Shown piece after piece: positions 8,111 to 17,598 of a stretch of 41,571 nt of DNA. A model generated the notes under the pieces. That model was not told the origin of the DNA. It ran no database searches and saw only the letters and a list, made by a program, of their open reading frames with translations. Position 1 is the first letter of the stretch. The number at the start of each line of letters is the position of its first letter. The stretch comes from Deltaproteobacteria bacterium UBA4427 (GTDB taxonomy: Bacteria > Myxococcota_A > UBA9160 > UBA4427), in NCBI GenBank assembly GCA_002390675.1, contig DGPZ01000063.1, positions 1-41,571 of the forward strand, given 5' to 3'. Position numbers and translations under genes: made by a program.

Positions 8111-9253
8111 ATGAGCGAGATCACACCCTTCGAAATCAACATCTCCGACGCGGAGATTTCAGACCTCAAGCAGCGACTCGCGAATACACGCTGGGCCAAC
8201 AAAGAAACCGTCGAAGATTGGTCGCAAGGGATCCCGCTCGCTTATATTCAGGAAGTCTGCGAGTACTGGGGCAAAGAATACGATTGGCGCGACCGCGAAG
8301 CGAAGCTCAATCGCTTTCCTCAGTTCATGACTAACCTGAACGGGCTCGACATTCACTTCATTCACGTGAAGTCCCCGGAGCCTAACGCCAAGCCCCTCAT
8401 CATGACGCACGGCTGGCCCGGATCGATCGTCGAATTTCAAAAGGTGATCGAACCGCTCACCAATCCAGTTGCCCACGGCGGCGATGCCGCGGATGCGTTC
8501 CACGTCGTCTGTCCTTCCCTTCCCGGCTACGGCTTCTCCGGCAAGCCGACCGAGAAAGGCTGGGGCCTCGAGAAGATCGCGGACACCTGGGCTGCCCTGA
8601 TGGCCCGCCTCGGATACGACGAGTACGTTGCGCAAGGGGGAGACTGGGGCGCCATGGTGACGACGTGCATAGGCGCTCAGGACCCCGAACATTGCCAAGG
8701 TATCCATCTAAACATGGCGATCGCGCCGCCCACAGAAGAGTCGATGAGCGACCTTGACGAACTCGAACAAGCCGCGCTCGCAGGCATGCAACACTACTCA
8801 GAGAACGACTCCGGCTATTCGAAGCAACAGTCCACCCGACCCCAGAGTCTCGGTTACGGCCTGGTCGATTCACCCGCAGGCCAAGCTGCATGGATCATGG
8901 AGAAGTTCTGGAGCTGGACCGATTGCAACGGTCATCCGGAGAATGCTCTCACGCGCGACGAAATGCTGGACAACGTGATGCTCTATTGGTGGCCCGCGAC
9001 CGGGGCTTCTTCGGCACGACTCTACTGGGAGAGCTTCAACTCGGCTCCCATGCAAGAAATTACGGTGCCCGTCGGCGTTAGTGTCTTTCCACACGAAATT
9101 TTTAAGGCTTCACGTCGCTGGTGCGAAGCACGTTATTCGAAGCTCGCCTATCACAACGTGCTGGATAAGGGCGGCCACTTCGCCGCTTTCGAACAGCCCG
9201 AGATTTTCGCGAACGAGGTACGTGCCGCTTTCCGAGCGATTCAATCTTTCTGA
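8111..9253 (+). CDS. Epoxide hydrolase family protein (alpha/beta hydrolase, EHN domain)
   Basis: A 380-residue protein with the N-terminal EHN domain (about residues 1-110: FEINISDAEISDLKQRLANT, then a Trp-rich helix pair) followed by an alpha/beta-hydrolase core. The oxyanion motif HGWPGS is near residue 100, the nucleophile Asp lies in QGGDWGAM (about residue 179) and the catalytic His in KGGHFAAFEQPE near the C-terminus. This is the microsomal-type epoxide hydrolase architecture and length, so trans-addition of water to an epoxide through an aspartyl ester is expected. The substrate (xenobiotic, lipid or polyketide epoxide) is unknown. The neighbouring VOC, SDR and CoA-transferase genes fit a degradative setting. 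Confidence 0.92.
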   Translation: MSEITPFEINISDAEISDLKQRLANTRWANKETVEDWSQGIPLAYIQEVCEYWGKEYDWRDREAKLNRFPQFMTNLNGLDIHFIHVKSPEPNAKPLIMTHGWPGSIVEFQKVIEPLTNPVAHGGDAADAFHVVCPSLPGYGFSGKPTEKGWGLEKIADTWAALMARLGYDEYVAQGGDWGAMVTTCIGAQDPEHCQGIHLNMAIAPPTEESMSDLDELEQAALAGMQHYSENDSGYSKQQSTRPQSLGYGLVDSPAGQAAWIMEKFWSWTDCNGHPENALTRDEMLDNVMLYWWPATGASSARLYWESFNSAPMQEITVPVGVSVFPHEIFKASRRWCEARYSKLAYHNVLDKGGHFAAFEQPEIFANEVRAAFRAIQSF

Positions 9254-9320
9254 TCCTATTGGCTACCCTCGCCGCGCCGACCGACGAGCCCACAACGGTT
9301 CGAAACATAAAGTCCAACGA

Positions 9321-9998
9321 ATGACGACGTCTCGATCCACATCGCGTTTGCCTCGCGCACTCGCACTCATCCTACTGCTGGGCCTAGCCGCCAGCCTCAC
9401 GGGCTGCGCACAGGCCTACTACTCGGCTATGGAGCAAATTGGGCACGACAAGCGGGACATTTTGCGAAGTCGGATCGAAGGTGGGCGCAACGATCAAGAG
9501 AAAGCCCAGGAGCAGTTCAAGACTACCTATGAACGCTTGAAGGAAACCGCAGCCTACGACGGCGGCGATCTCGAAGCGAAATATAACGAGTTGAATTCGG
9601 ACTACGAGCGGAGTGTCAGTCGCTCTAAGTCGGTTACCAGCCGGATCAACTCAATCGAAAACGTCGCCCGGGATCTCTGGACCGAATGGCAGGCGGAAAT
9701 TGATTTGATCGGAAGCCAGAGCTTGCGCGGGCAGAGCCGAAAGATCCTTAACGACACAAAAAGTCGCTATCAGCGCGTCATCGGCGCCATGAAGCGCGCG
9801 GAGTCCAAGATGCCCCCTGTCCTCGACGCCTTCCGCGATCAGGTTTTATTTATGAAACATAACTTGAATGCACGCGCTATCGCGGCGCTCGAGGGATCGG
9901 TCGGCGAGATCGAAAACGACGTCGAATCCTTGATCCGCGAAATCGACGCTTCAATACGAGAAGCCGAGAGCTTCCTCGCCGAGTTGGATCCCGCGTAG
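9321..9998 (+). CDS. DUF2959 family lipoprotein
   Basis: A 225-residue protein from ATG 9321. It begins with an Arg-containing n-region, a hydrophobic core (ALALILLLGLAASL) and a lipobox ending TGC at about residue 31, so it should be lipidated and exported. The remainder is almost all helical, heptad-rich and highly charged (EQIGHDKRDILRSRIE, DGGDLEAKYNELNSDYERS, VLDAFRDQVLFMKHNLNARA), matching my recollection of DUF2959. Function is unknown. An in-frame extension to 9081 overlaps the hydrolase gene in another frame and lacks a signal peptide, so it was rejected. It is 67 bp after the epoxide hydrolase gene, possibly in the same transcript. Confidence 0.88.
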   Translation: MTTSRSTSRLPRALALILLLGLAASLTGCAQAYYSAMEQIGHDKRDILRSRIEGGRNDQEKAQEQFKTTYERLKETAAYDGGDLEAKYNELNSDYERSVSRSKSVTSRINSIENVARDLWTEWQAEIDLIGSQSLRGQSRKILNDTKSRYQRVIGAMKRAESKMPPVLDAFRDQVLFMKHNLNARAIAALEGSVGEIENDVESLIREIDASIREAESFLAELDPA

Positions 9999-10102
9999 GC
10001 TAGCCTCGACCAATGGCATCTCGGTCGGCAGCCCTTCAGCCGTCTCGTGGTGAATCGAGGCAAAGAGACCGTCGCGGTTGCGCCGACGCGGCGCCGTGAG
10101 CG

Positions 10103-12529
10103 TTAGTCCTCGAACGACGGACGCGTCCCGATCACCTGTTTCTCCGCCAGTTCCGCGATCTCGGCCAATGTAAGCCCGAGTTCCTGCAGTACCTCTTCGT
10201 TATGCTGGCCTATGGTCGGCGCAGCCCAGGCGTACACATTCGCCGCTTCATTCGAAAGCTTAAAGGGCAGCCCCGGATAGTGTTTGTCTCCACTCACCGC
10301 GTGCGTAAGCGTACGACGAAATCCCCGAGCATCGATTTGCGGGTGGGGCGAAATCATATAGCCGTTGATCAGCGCTGCTGCCGGGATTCCTGCGGCCACG
10401 AGATGATCCGCCACCTCATCGCAATCTTGCTCCGCGAACCAGCGGGACAGTTCAGTTTCGATTGCATCCTCGGCCGCACGTCGGCCTGCTTCAGTCGAAT
10501 ACGTGGCGTCCATCGCCCAATCGGGTTGACCTAATATCTCGACGAGCGCCAACCAATTCGAATCCGTCACGACCGACAAGGCAACGTGCTTCTTTTCATA
10601 GCGAGTCTCGGAAGCCGAGGCTGTGCATTCGAAAACCGCCTGGGGCGATGCAACGGGGCCGCGATTCTCTCTGCGCGTCAAATACTCCCCGTACGCTGTC
10701 CACTCAATCACTTGCTCGGCGGCCATATTGAGGGCCGGCTCCACGAGAGGCACTTCGACGAGAGTGCCCTTTCCCGTCCGCTCTCGCTCTTCTAGCGCCA
10801 TCGCCATCGCAAAGACCGTATGCATCCCACCAACCGGATCGCACACCCCGCGCGGAATGAGCGGCATATCCTCGTAGCCAGTAATCCAAGCGAGTCCGCT
10901 CGCCTGCTCAACGCTCGGCGCGAATCCAGTGCGATCCTTCCAGGGACCATCCAGCCCCCAAGCCGGCATCCGTACCGAGATGAGCTTGGGATTAATCTCG
11001 TGCAAAACTTCCCAGGTGAATCCGAAATTCTCCATGACGCGGGCCGAGAAATTTTCAATCACAACGTCCGCCTCAGCCAGCAAGCGACGCAGAACCGCCT
11101 TTCCCTCTTCCGCATCAAGGTTCAGCGTGATCCCACGCTTGCTCATATTGCAGCCCTGAAAGATTGGCGCCGTCTCCCAAAGCGTCTCCGACGGAATTGC
11201 CCCGGAATAACGCATCCCGTCCGGGCGCTGAATCGACTCGATCTTCACTACATCTGCACCAAGGGCCGAAAGGATTCCTGTCGCGAAAGGTCCGGCCCAA
11301 AAGGCGGTAAGGTCAATCACTCGCAATCCATCAAAGGCCGGCCTAACAGAAGCATTCTCGGACGGGCTCGCCGCTCCCCGAGTCGCAGTGGTCGCAGGAA
11401 GCTCACCTTCGACCGCCGCGTTATCTGCACCTAGCTTGGGAGCGTGACGAAAGCCCGGCAGGTTGACCCCGTCGATCAGATAGGGGACTCGAGGGGCCTT
11501 AAACCCGTCGGGATGATCTTGAAAGACGCCGCGTTCGACAAATTGGTCGAACTCAAGAACGTTCTTTCCATCGCCTATCGGGGCGACCGGAATCCGCATC
11601 AAGCCAACGAGCTCCGTAACTTCCTCCATCGTGTGTTCTTTGGTCCAGCCATGGACGAGACCCATAATGAAGTCGAGATGCTCCATCCGCGCGGTTCCAT
11701 CATGGAAACGCGGATCCTCGCCGACATCCGGTCGGCCAATCAATACGCAGAGATCCTTCCACTGCTGCGCCGTATAGGTGCAGAGCCCAATCCATCCATC
11801 CTTACAGGGCTCGATACTCGGCGTCTCAAGCGCTTGCGGGATGGCATACCCTGGCACGAACTGCCCAAATAGATCGTGATAGGTCGTCATACAAAGACAT
11901 AACGTCTCAAGCATCGAGACATCCGCATGGAGGCCAACACCGCTCACTCGAGCGGACCGCCAAGTCGCTAGGGCACCAACTGCAGCTGCTGCACCCGACG
12001 CCCACTCGCCTACGCGCCCCCCCGCAGCCACAGGCCCACGCTCAGGCAAGCCGCGATAGGCTAGGTTTCCCACTTCGGCCTCAAGAGTGAATTCTGTGGC
12101 GGGGCGATCCGCCCAGGGGCCTTCGGAGCCAAAGGCCGAAACGGAAACGAGAGATAGACGCGGGTTGCGCGCACGAAGCGAATCAAATTCGAGCCCGAAA
12201 CCCGCAAGCCCTTTACTACCTACGTCTTCGAATACCAGATCCGCGCTTTCGCAAAGGCGCAGGAAGCGATCACGGCCTTCGTCTGTCGCGAGATCCCAGC
12301 TAACGCTCTGCTTCCCGCCATTCAGGAACTGAAAGAGCGCGCCATCGCGCTCACCGAGATCCTGATTTGATGCAGACCAGTCCCGCAGTGAGTCGCCTGA
12401 CGGCCCTTCAACCTTGATGACCTCAGCACCGGCGTCGGCCAGCATCTTGGTCGCATAGGGACCCGCGATCTCACTCGACAAGTCGAGGACACGAACGCCG
12501 TGGAGGGGATAGGCCTGGGACTCGGACAT
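10103..12529 (-). CDS. Tandem-fused class III (CaiB/BaiF) CoA-transferase
   Basis: An 808-residue protein made of two complete family III CoA-transferase domains (about residues 7-370 and 400-808). Each begins with the LxGxRVLDL-type block and a GPxxTxxLxxxGAxVIKxE block. Single-domain members of about 400 residues form interlocked dimers; here the two subunits are covalently joined. The catalytic Asp of formyl-CoA transferase aligns with Asp564 in RGVCDPVGGMH of domain 2. In domain 1 the same place is Glu175 in GRVGEWASG. The start at 12529 (MSESQAYP) has GGAGGAG upstream and is preferred to the longer form. It probably moves CoA between carboxylic acids in catabolism. It lies 76 bp downstream of heme O synthase on the same strand. 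Confidence 0.93.
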   Translation of the reverse strand: MSESQAYPLHGVRVLDLSSEIAGPYATKMLADAGAEVIKVEGPSGDSLRDWSASNQDLGERDGALFQFLNGGKQSVSWDLATDEGRDRFLRLCESADLVFEDVGSKGLAGFGLEFDSLRARNPRLSLVSVSAFGSEGPWADRPATEFTLEAEVGNLAYRGLPERGPVAAGGRVGEWASGAAAAVGALATWRSARVSGVGLHADVSMLETLCLCMTTYHDLFGQFVPGYAIPQALETPSIEPCKDGWIGLCTYTAQQWKDLCVLIGRPDVGEDPRFHDGTARMEHLDFIMGLVHGWTKEHTMEEVTELVGLMRIPVAPIGDGKNVLEFDQFVERGVFQDHPDGFKAPRVPYLIDGVNLPGFRHAPKLGADNAAVEGELPATTATRGAASPSENASVRPAFDGLRVIDLTAFWAGPFATGILSALGADVVKIESIQRPDGMRYSGAIPSETLWETAPIFQGCNMSKRGITLNLDAEEGKAVLRRLLAEADVVIENFSARVMENFGFTWEVLHEINPKLISVRMPAWGLDGPWKDRTGFAPSVEQASGLAWITGYEDMPLIPRGVCDPVGGMHTVFAMAMALEERERTGKGTLVEVPLVEPALNMAAEQVIEWTAYGEYLTRRENRGPVASPQAVFECTASASETRYEKKHVALSVVTDSNWLALVEILGQPDWAMDATYSTEAGRRAAEDAIETELSRWFAEQDCDEVADHLVAAGIPAAALINGYMISPHPQIDARGFRRTLTHAVSGDKHYPGLPFKLSNEAANVYAWAAPTIGQHNEEVLQELGLTLAEIAELAEKQVIGTRPSFED

Positions 12530-12605
12530 GATGACTCCTCCGAAAAAATCGGTTGGTGCCACTCATGCTAACGGAATCGAAAGCGATTCAGGAAGCGGTC
12601 TTAGC

Positions 12606-13487
12606 TCAGATCGCGAAGACCATCAGGTCTACTAGAAGCGCCAGGAAGACGGCGAACAGGAAGACCAGCGAGACGCGAAAAACGCCCTGGGCAGCTTCGT
12701 CCGTACGCTCTTGGAAGAGACGCCAGGATCGGTATAGGAACCAGGCACCCATCGACGCAGCGACGGCGAAATAGATCGGTCCGGCGAGGTCGAGGAAATA
12801 CGGTGCGACGGCGACTGGGATCAGACCCGCCGTGTACCAGACGATCCGATTGCGGGTTGCTTCATCGCCGATCACTTCGGGAGGCATCGGAATCCCCGCC
12901 GCGCGGTAGTCGTCCTTGCGGTAGAGGGCGATTGCCCAGACGTGCGGCGGCTGCCAGAAGAAGACGATCGCGAAGAGTGTCCAACCCGCCGCACCGATTG
13001 ATCCGTTGACCGCGGCATCGGCGATCAGGGGTGCGGCCGCTCCGGCCGCGCCGCCGATCACGGCGTTCCAGATCGAGCGTGGCTTCAACCAGACCGTATA
13101 GACAAATACATAAAAGAGAATACTCGCGACGCCCACTAGGGCTGACGCTGCGCCGCTCACTGCGTAGAGCAGGGTTGTCGAGAGAACGCCAAGTGCGAGT
13201 CCGAAGATCAGTGCCGAGCGTGGCTCGATCAGCCCCGACGGAAGCGGCCGAGTCTTAGTCCTCTCCATCAAGGCGTCTATGTCGCGCTCTATATAGGCGT
13301 TCAGCGTATTTGCCGAAGCGGCGGCGAGCGCGATTCCCGTCATCACGAGAATCGTGAACGAGATATTCGGCCAGCCTCCAGCCGCCATGCCGAGCGCGGG
13401 CAGACCGGTGAACAGCACCATCGGCAGCAGCCGTGGCTTGGTCAGGTCGAGGTAATTGCGGGCGATGGTGAGAACGGGGTCGCTCAT
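12606..13487 (-). CDS. ctaB: Protoheme IX farnesyltransferase (heme O synthase)
   Basis: A 293-residue UbiA-superfamily prenyltransferase from ATG 13487. The first Asp-rich motif is NAYIERDIDALMERTKTRPLP (about residues 63-83), with the RT-RPLPSG continuation typical of heme O synthases. The second conserved loop is YRKDDYRAAGIPMPP. About nine hydrophobic helices are visible. It converts heme b to heme o with farnesyl diphosphate in the inner membrane for heme-copper oxidase assembly. An upstream in-frame extension to 13604 is Arg/Ser-rich and was rejected. No cytochrome oxidase genes are in the window, so this copy is away from a cta/cox operon. Confidence 0.95.
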   Translation of the reverse strand: MSDPVLTIARNYLDLTKPRLLPMVLFTGLPALGMAAGGWPNISFTILVMTGIALAAASANTLNAYIERDIDALMERTKTRPLPSGLIEPRSALIFGLALGVLSTTLLYAVSGAASALVGVASILFYVFVYTVWLKPRSIWNAVIGGAAGAAAPLIADAAVNGSIGAAGWTLFAIVFFWQPPHVWAIALYRKDDYRAAGIPMPPEVIGDEATRNRIVWYTAGLIPVAVAPYFLDLAGPIYFAVAASMGAWFLYRSWRLFQERTDEAAQGVFRVSLVFLFAVFLALLVDLMVFAI

Positions 13488-13739
13488 GAGTCTCTGACTG
13501 CGGGCTCTCGCTGCGGAGCTCCGACTGCGGGAAAGTGCTCGATCCGATCCTCGAGCCCACTCGAAGCCCCTGGGGAGGCTCCCGCGCAGGCCTACGGGTA
13601 CCACAGGCTCTTATCTGCCGCATCGATGGAGTCTGACCTGAGTGTCAGGCCAGACCAACACCTCGCGCTGTAGGGCTTTGGAGGGATCCGGTCGAAAACG
13701 AGTTCGGAAATTCACTGAGTACTCTAGCCTACCCCCTGC

Positions 13740-14474
13740 ATGAGAGAACACGATTCCGTGCCAGAATCGCCGCAGCAAAACGTCGCTGCGGCTCAACATA
13801 GTCCCCTGCGCCGGCTCGGCCTGTGGTTCTTCGGCCTGATCACGAGCGGATTCCTGCGCGCGCTTGGCGCGACCTGGCGAATTGAGACACTCGGGCACGA
13901 CCCCCAGCTTCCAGGCACCGGTGGTCCAGCCCATTTGGCTGCGCTCTTCCACGAATCAATGCTGCCAAGCGCCTGGCTTTACCGGGACCGCCTCTACAGC
14001 GTCGCCGTCTCCCGCAGCCGTGACGGAGATCTGATCCGCGCCACCCTCCTCGCCCTCGGTTACGCCGAGCCCGCTCGAGGCTCCAGCTCCCGTGGCGGCT
14101 CGGCCGCACTTAGACAGATGGTGCGCTTGGTTGCCAACGGGACGACCGCCTCGGTTCTCGTCGACGGCCCCCGTGGCCCCGCCCGCGTCGCGAAAACCGG
14201 GACCGTTTCCCTCGCCCGCATGACGGGCCGCCCAATCCAGCCCATCGCCTTCTCAGCTCGCCCGGCGATTCGACTCTCGAGTTGGGACCAAAGTCTAGTC
14301 CCCCTTCCCTTTGCCCGCGTCGTCGTCGCCTACGGCGAACCGATCGCTGTCGAAGAAGATGCAGCTCGGGACGATGCCTCCGAACAAGCCCTCACCAGGT
14401 ATCTCGACAGGGTCCTCATCAAGCTCCATCACGAAGCCGACGGCATTCTTCTCGGGCGACAGCCCACACGTTAG
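13740..14474 (+). CDS. DUF374 lysophospholipid acyltransferase-like protein
   Basis: A 244-residue protein of the DUF374 family, related to lauroyl and lysophospholipid acyltransferases. It has an N-terminal hydrophobic segment (LGLWFFGLITSGFLRAL), then LAALFHESMLPSAW, where His replaces the NHxxxxD-type motif seen in PlsC. It also has the family hallmarks RGSSSRGGSAALRQMV and SVLVDGPRGPAR. Family members are inner-membrane associated and are linked to lipid A or phospholipid acylation; activity here is inferred. It is divergent from ctaB across about 250 bp and convergent with ptsP. Confidence 0.88.
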   Translation: MREHDSVPESPQQNVAAAQHSPLRRLGLWFFGLITSGFLRALGATWRIETLGHDPQLPGTGGPAHLAALFHESMLPSAWLYRDRLYSVAVSRSRDGDLIRATLLALGYAEPARGSSSRGGSAALRQMVRLVANGTTASVLVDGPRGPARVAKTGTVSLARMTGRPIQPIAFSARPAIRLSSWDQSLVPLPFARVVVAYGEPIAVEEDAARDDASEQALTRYLDRVLIKLHHEADGILLGRQPTR

Positions 14475-14736
14475 GCGCATAGAGGCCAGAACCTGGCTTG
14501 CTCACTCCGCGTTTGCAGTTCGCCCCGTGCCATCTTCCGCATCACCGCGAGTCTCATCAGGGCTACTGCTATTCTCGCCGGCGGGCCGGACAGCGGGTTG
14601 GGGCGCCTAACTTGGCCCGATCCCGGCGCCATCTACGGCGCTGCTGATCTGCGGCAGGCTCGCTTTCATGGCGGACTTGCAAGTAGAACTCAACGGGCGC
14701 TTTGCTGAAAAATCAGCCCGGAACCCCGACAGCCGG

Positions 14737-17088
14737 TCAGCTCGGCGAAAGAGCGTCATCCAAGAGCTGCCCGAGCCATTCTCCGATATCGGGATGCTCA
14801 ACCAGCCCGGCCGCGCGCAATCTCGTCGCCGAGATCGCATGAACCTCGGCCGCGGTCTTCGCGACTAGCGCTGCGCGCGCATCCTCGGCGAGTTCAACCG
14901 AATCAAGCGCTCGCACGATCTCTTTTACGACCGGGACCGAGGCGGGTGTACCCGAAAGTTCTCCAATTCCCAGACCAACCAGAATCGGCACGGAGAGCGG
15001 GTTCGTTGCCATTTCACCGCAAACCGATACGGGAATATCTGCGTCTCGCCCCGCGCGTACGGTCATCTGGATCAATTGCAAGACTGCGGGATGAAGTGGG
15101 TCGTAGAGATGCGCGACCTTTTCGTTGCCACGGTCGACGGCCAGAGTGTACTGCGTGAGATCGTTCGTTCCGATTGAGAAAAAATCACATTCGGCAGCGA
15201 AGGTCGGTGCGGTAATCGCGGCGGAGGGCACTTCGATCATGATGCCGACTTCGAGATCGGCATCGAACCGACTGCCCTCGCGCTCGAGTTCGAGCCGGAC
15301 CTCGTCGATGACCGACTTCGCTTCGCGCAGCTCCGCAAGGCTGCCGATCATGGGAAGCAGCAACCGCACATTGCCCAAGGTACTCGCGCGAAAAATGGCT
15401 CGAAGCTGCGCGTGGAAGTGGCGACGATTTTCCAGTGTTAGGCGAATCGAGCGACAGCCGAGCTGGGGATTGTCCTCGTCTTCGAGTCCGATATTCGGAA
15501 TGCCCTTATCCCCGCCTAGGTCGAGGGTCCGGATCGTGACTATGCGCGGCTCCATAGCCTGCGCGACTTTTTGATAGAGCTGTTCTTGTTCCTCTTCGCT
15601 CGGGAAGCCTCTATGAGCGAGTGCGAGCAGCTCCGTCCGAAAGAGGCCTACACCCTCGGCGCCGTGCTTATCTACGAGCCTGAGATCCGCGAGCAGACCT
15701 GCATTCGCCGAAAGCTTCACGCGCCGCCCGTCAAGGGTCTCCGCCGGGCGCTCGCGCATCGCATCGAGATGCTCGACCGCCACTGCAAATTGATGCTGTG
15801 CTTTCTCGTATTCGCGAATCAGCCCATCGTCCGGCGACAGATACAGCGTCCCCGTCGCACCATCCACGATCGCCGTTTCGCCCTCGCGGGCTTCGGAAAG
15901 CAATCCGCTCGCCCCCGTGATCGTCGGGATTTCGAGGGTCCGTGCGAAGATCACACCATGAGATGTCTTGCCTCCATGCTCCGCCACGATGGCCGAAACC
16001 TTCTCCATCTCCAGCTGCGCGAAAATCGCGGGAAGAAGATGCTCCACGACCACGACAGATCCGTGCTGCATCGGTTCAAGCTGATCGCGTAGCCCAAGCA
16101 GCCGCTCCATCACACGACTGCCGACATCCGCGACATCGGTTCCACGCTCTCGGAAATAGGGATCCTCAATCTGCTCGAAGGTGCGGCGATAGGTATCGAG
16201 TACCGATGCCAGCGCCTCACGAGCGCTCCCCGATGCATCGATTTCCTCGGTCACGTTCGCCAGGAAGCCCTTGTCTTCGAGAATTTGAATTTGAGCATGG
16301 AAGACCGCTGCGAACTCGGGACCGAAACGGTCCTGAACGACATCACGCATGTCTTCGATCTCGCGAAGCGCTTGGTCCATCGCCTTTTTGAAGCCCGCGT
16401 GCTCATCCGACACTACGCCGCTCGGTGCGTAAGGAATGCGCGTGAGATCGACCGGATTATCCATGCGGAAGACCGGCCCGATCGCCACACCCCGCGCCGT
16501 CGCGAGGCCTCGCAACACGACGTTCTTCTCGGCGCGTCGCGTCTTCGAGGGAACACCCTGGCGATTCGTCAGCAAAAGATCCGATTCGGCGAGCCGCTCG
16601 ACCACCGTCCCACGCTCCTCGACCGGCGTCGACATCAATGCGAGCAGCTGAGCATTGACGACGACGGGAGCCAGAAGTGAGGCGCAGGTTTGGAGAAGTT
16701 CGATGTCGGGTTCGTCGAAGCGGCGGGGCTCGGCGGTTTGGATGACAATGACCCCGATCACGACGCCCTGAACAATGAGCGGCGCCGCCATTAGCGAATG
16801 AAAGCGCTCTTCACCCGTTTCAGGAAAATATCGGTAGCTCGGATGCGACTTGGCATCCTCGATGGCGATCGGCTCGCCGCGTTCCGCAGCCATCCCAACA
16901 AGCCCGTGCCCAATCGGGAGCTCAACGTTGCCCACGGCATCCGCCTGCAGACCAATCGTGGACGAAAGCGAAAGACGCTGCTGCTCGACGTCGACCATAT
17001 AGATCGAGCAGACGTCTGCGTCTAAGCGCTTCGCGACGAGATCTGTGACGTTCCCGAGCGTTTCCGACAAATCGTGCGAACGGGTCAC
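14737..17088 (-). CDS. ptsP: PTS-Ntr enzyme I: GAF-domain phosphoenolpyruvate-protein phosphotransferase
   Basis: A 783-residue EI-Ntr protein. An N-terminal GAF domain (about residues 10-150, DADVCSIYMVD and GLVGMAAERGEPI) precedes the EI region. The phospho-histidine is His377 in EHGGKTSHGVIFAR (canonical GGRTSHAAI). The PEP-binding barrel follows, with GVGLFRTELL, FFSIGTNDLTQY and VCGEMA near the end. It transfers phosphate from PEP to NPr in the regulatory nitrogen PTS; no npr or ptsN lies in the window. The only canonical start is GTG 17088, yet the upstream frame continues with GAF-like residues (ISDRVSILADVAEIV) back to a stop at 17193 without ATG, GTG or TTG. The true start is therefore uncertain. 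A terminator upstream isolates it from the XRE gene. Confidence 0.95.
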   Translation of the reverse strand: MTRSHDLSETLGNVTDLVAKRLDADVCSIYMVDVEQQRLSLSSTIGLQADAVGNVELPIGHGLVGMAAERGEPIAIEDAKSHPSYRYFPETGEERFHSLMAAPLIVQGVVIGVIVIQTAEPRRFDEPDIELLQTCASLLAPVVVNAQLLALMSTPVEERGTVVERLAESDLLLTNRQGVPSKTRRAEKNVVLRGLATARGVAIGPVFRMDNPVDLTRIPYAPSGVVSDEHAGFKKAMDQALREIEDMRDVVQDRFGPEFAAVFHAQIQILEDKGFLANVTEEIDASGSAREALASVLDTYRRTFEQIEDPYFRERGTDVADVGSRVMERLLGLRDQLEPMQHGSVVVVEHLLPAIFAQLEMEKVSAIVAEHGGKTSHGVIFARTLEIPTITGASGLLSEAREGETAIVDGATGTLYLSPDDGLIREYEKAQHQFAVAVEHLDAMRERPAETLDGRRVKLSANAGLLADLRLVDKHGAEGVGLFRTELLALAHRGFPSEEEQEQLYQKVAQAMEPRIVTIRTLDLGGDKGIPNIGLEDEDNPQLGCRSIRLTLENRRHFHAQLRAIFRASTLGNVRLLLPMIGSLAELREAKSVIDEVRLELEREGSRFDADLEVGIMIEVPSAAITAPTFAAECDFFSIGTNDLTQYTLAVDRGNEKVAHLYDPLHPAVLQLIQMTVRAGRDADIPVSVCGEMATNPLSVPILVGLGIGELSGTPASVPVVKEIVRALDSVELAEDARAALVAKTAAEVHAISATRLRAAGLVEHPDIGEWLGQLLDDALSPS

Positions 17089-17233
17089 GATCTCAGCGAC
17101 ATCGGCGAGAATTGAAACTCGATCCGAGATGGGGGGACCTCTTAGTGAGCAAGTGGATCGCGAGCGCGGGATGCACGTCGCGAAGACGCCTCACGGTAGC
17201 AGGTGCCGACCTAAGTCTCGGGGCCCAAATACA

Positions 17234-17263
17234 AAAGCGCCCGGGGCGAACCCCAGGCGCTTT
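17234..17263 (-). terminator. Rho-independent terminator of the XRE regulator gene
   Basis: Read on the minus strand, AAAGCGCC pairs with GGCGCTTT and an inner GGGG-TTCG-CCCC hairpin stacks on it with one mismatch. A T-rich tail (TTTTGTATTTGGG, sharing its first Ts with the stem) follows. A UUCG tetraloop and U-tract are hallmarks of an intrinsic terminator. It lies 52 bp past the XRE stop and before ptsP, so ptsP needs its own promoter. Confidence 0.88.
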
Positions 17264-17314
17264 CGAAGACATGGCCAGAACCGAAAGGACCTGGCCGGCC
17301 CACCTAGACGCGAT

Positions 17315-17581
17315 TTAATGCGTCGTCGGAAAGGTCCATTGCCGCAAAATCGGCGGAAAGACCTGGTCCTTGTCCTCAAAGGAGAGACCGAGCGCGAGAA
17401 GAATCTTCCGCTTCGTGTCCATGCGGCAGTTCATGCCCTTCTCCACGCTATGAATCGTCCTTAGAGCCACTTTGGCCTTACGAGCAAGCTGAGCCTGCGT
17501 CATGAGCTTGTTTTCACGAAGCTCTCGTACCCGGTTCGGCACGCGCTCTTCCTGAGCGTTCATCGAATCCATCACAATCAT
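17315..17581 (-). CDS. Small XRE-type helix-turn-helix regulator
   Basis: An 88-residue protein with one Cro/cI-type HTH: VRELRENKLMTQAQLARKAKVALRTIHSVEKG (about residues 18-49), then MDTKRKILLALGLS. The TQAQLARKA helix and the RTIHSVEKG recognition region are canonical. Length fits a stand-alone DNA-binding protein without a sensor domain. Starts are possible at 17581, 17572 (MDSMNAQ) and 17563 (MNAQEERV); GGGGG upstream is best spaced for the second. A perfect 8-bp inverted repeat just upstream suggests autoregulation. The adjacent targets could be itself, ptsP or the AsmA-like gene; this is inference from position only. Confidence 0.85.
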   Translation of the reverse strand: MIVMDSMNAQEERVPNRVRELRENKLMTQAQLARKAKVALRTIHSVEKGMNCRMDTKRKILLALGLSFEDKDQVFPPILRQWTFPTTH

Positions 17582-17598
17582 ACCCCCGTTGTCCGATG

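Noticed and set aside
9081..9320. N-terminal extension of the DUF2959 lipoprotein frame
   Set aside because: It overlaps the epoxide hydrolase C-terminus (with its catalytic His) in another frame, and it would bury the lipoprotein signal peptide.
10003..10061. GCCTCGA...TCGAGGC inverted repeat between convergent genes
   Set aside because: A 45-base loop and no T-tract make a functional terminator unlikely.
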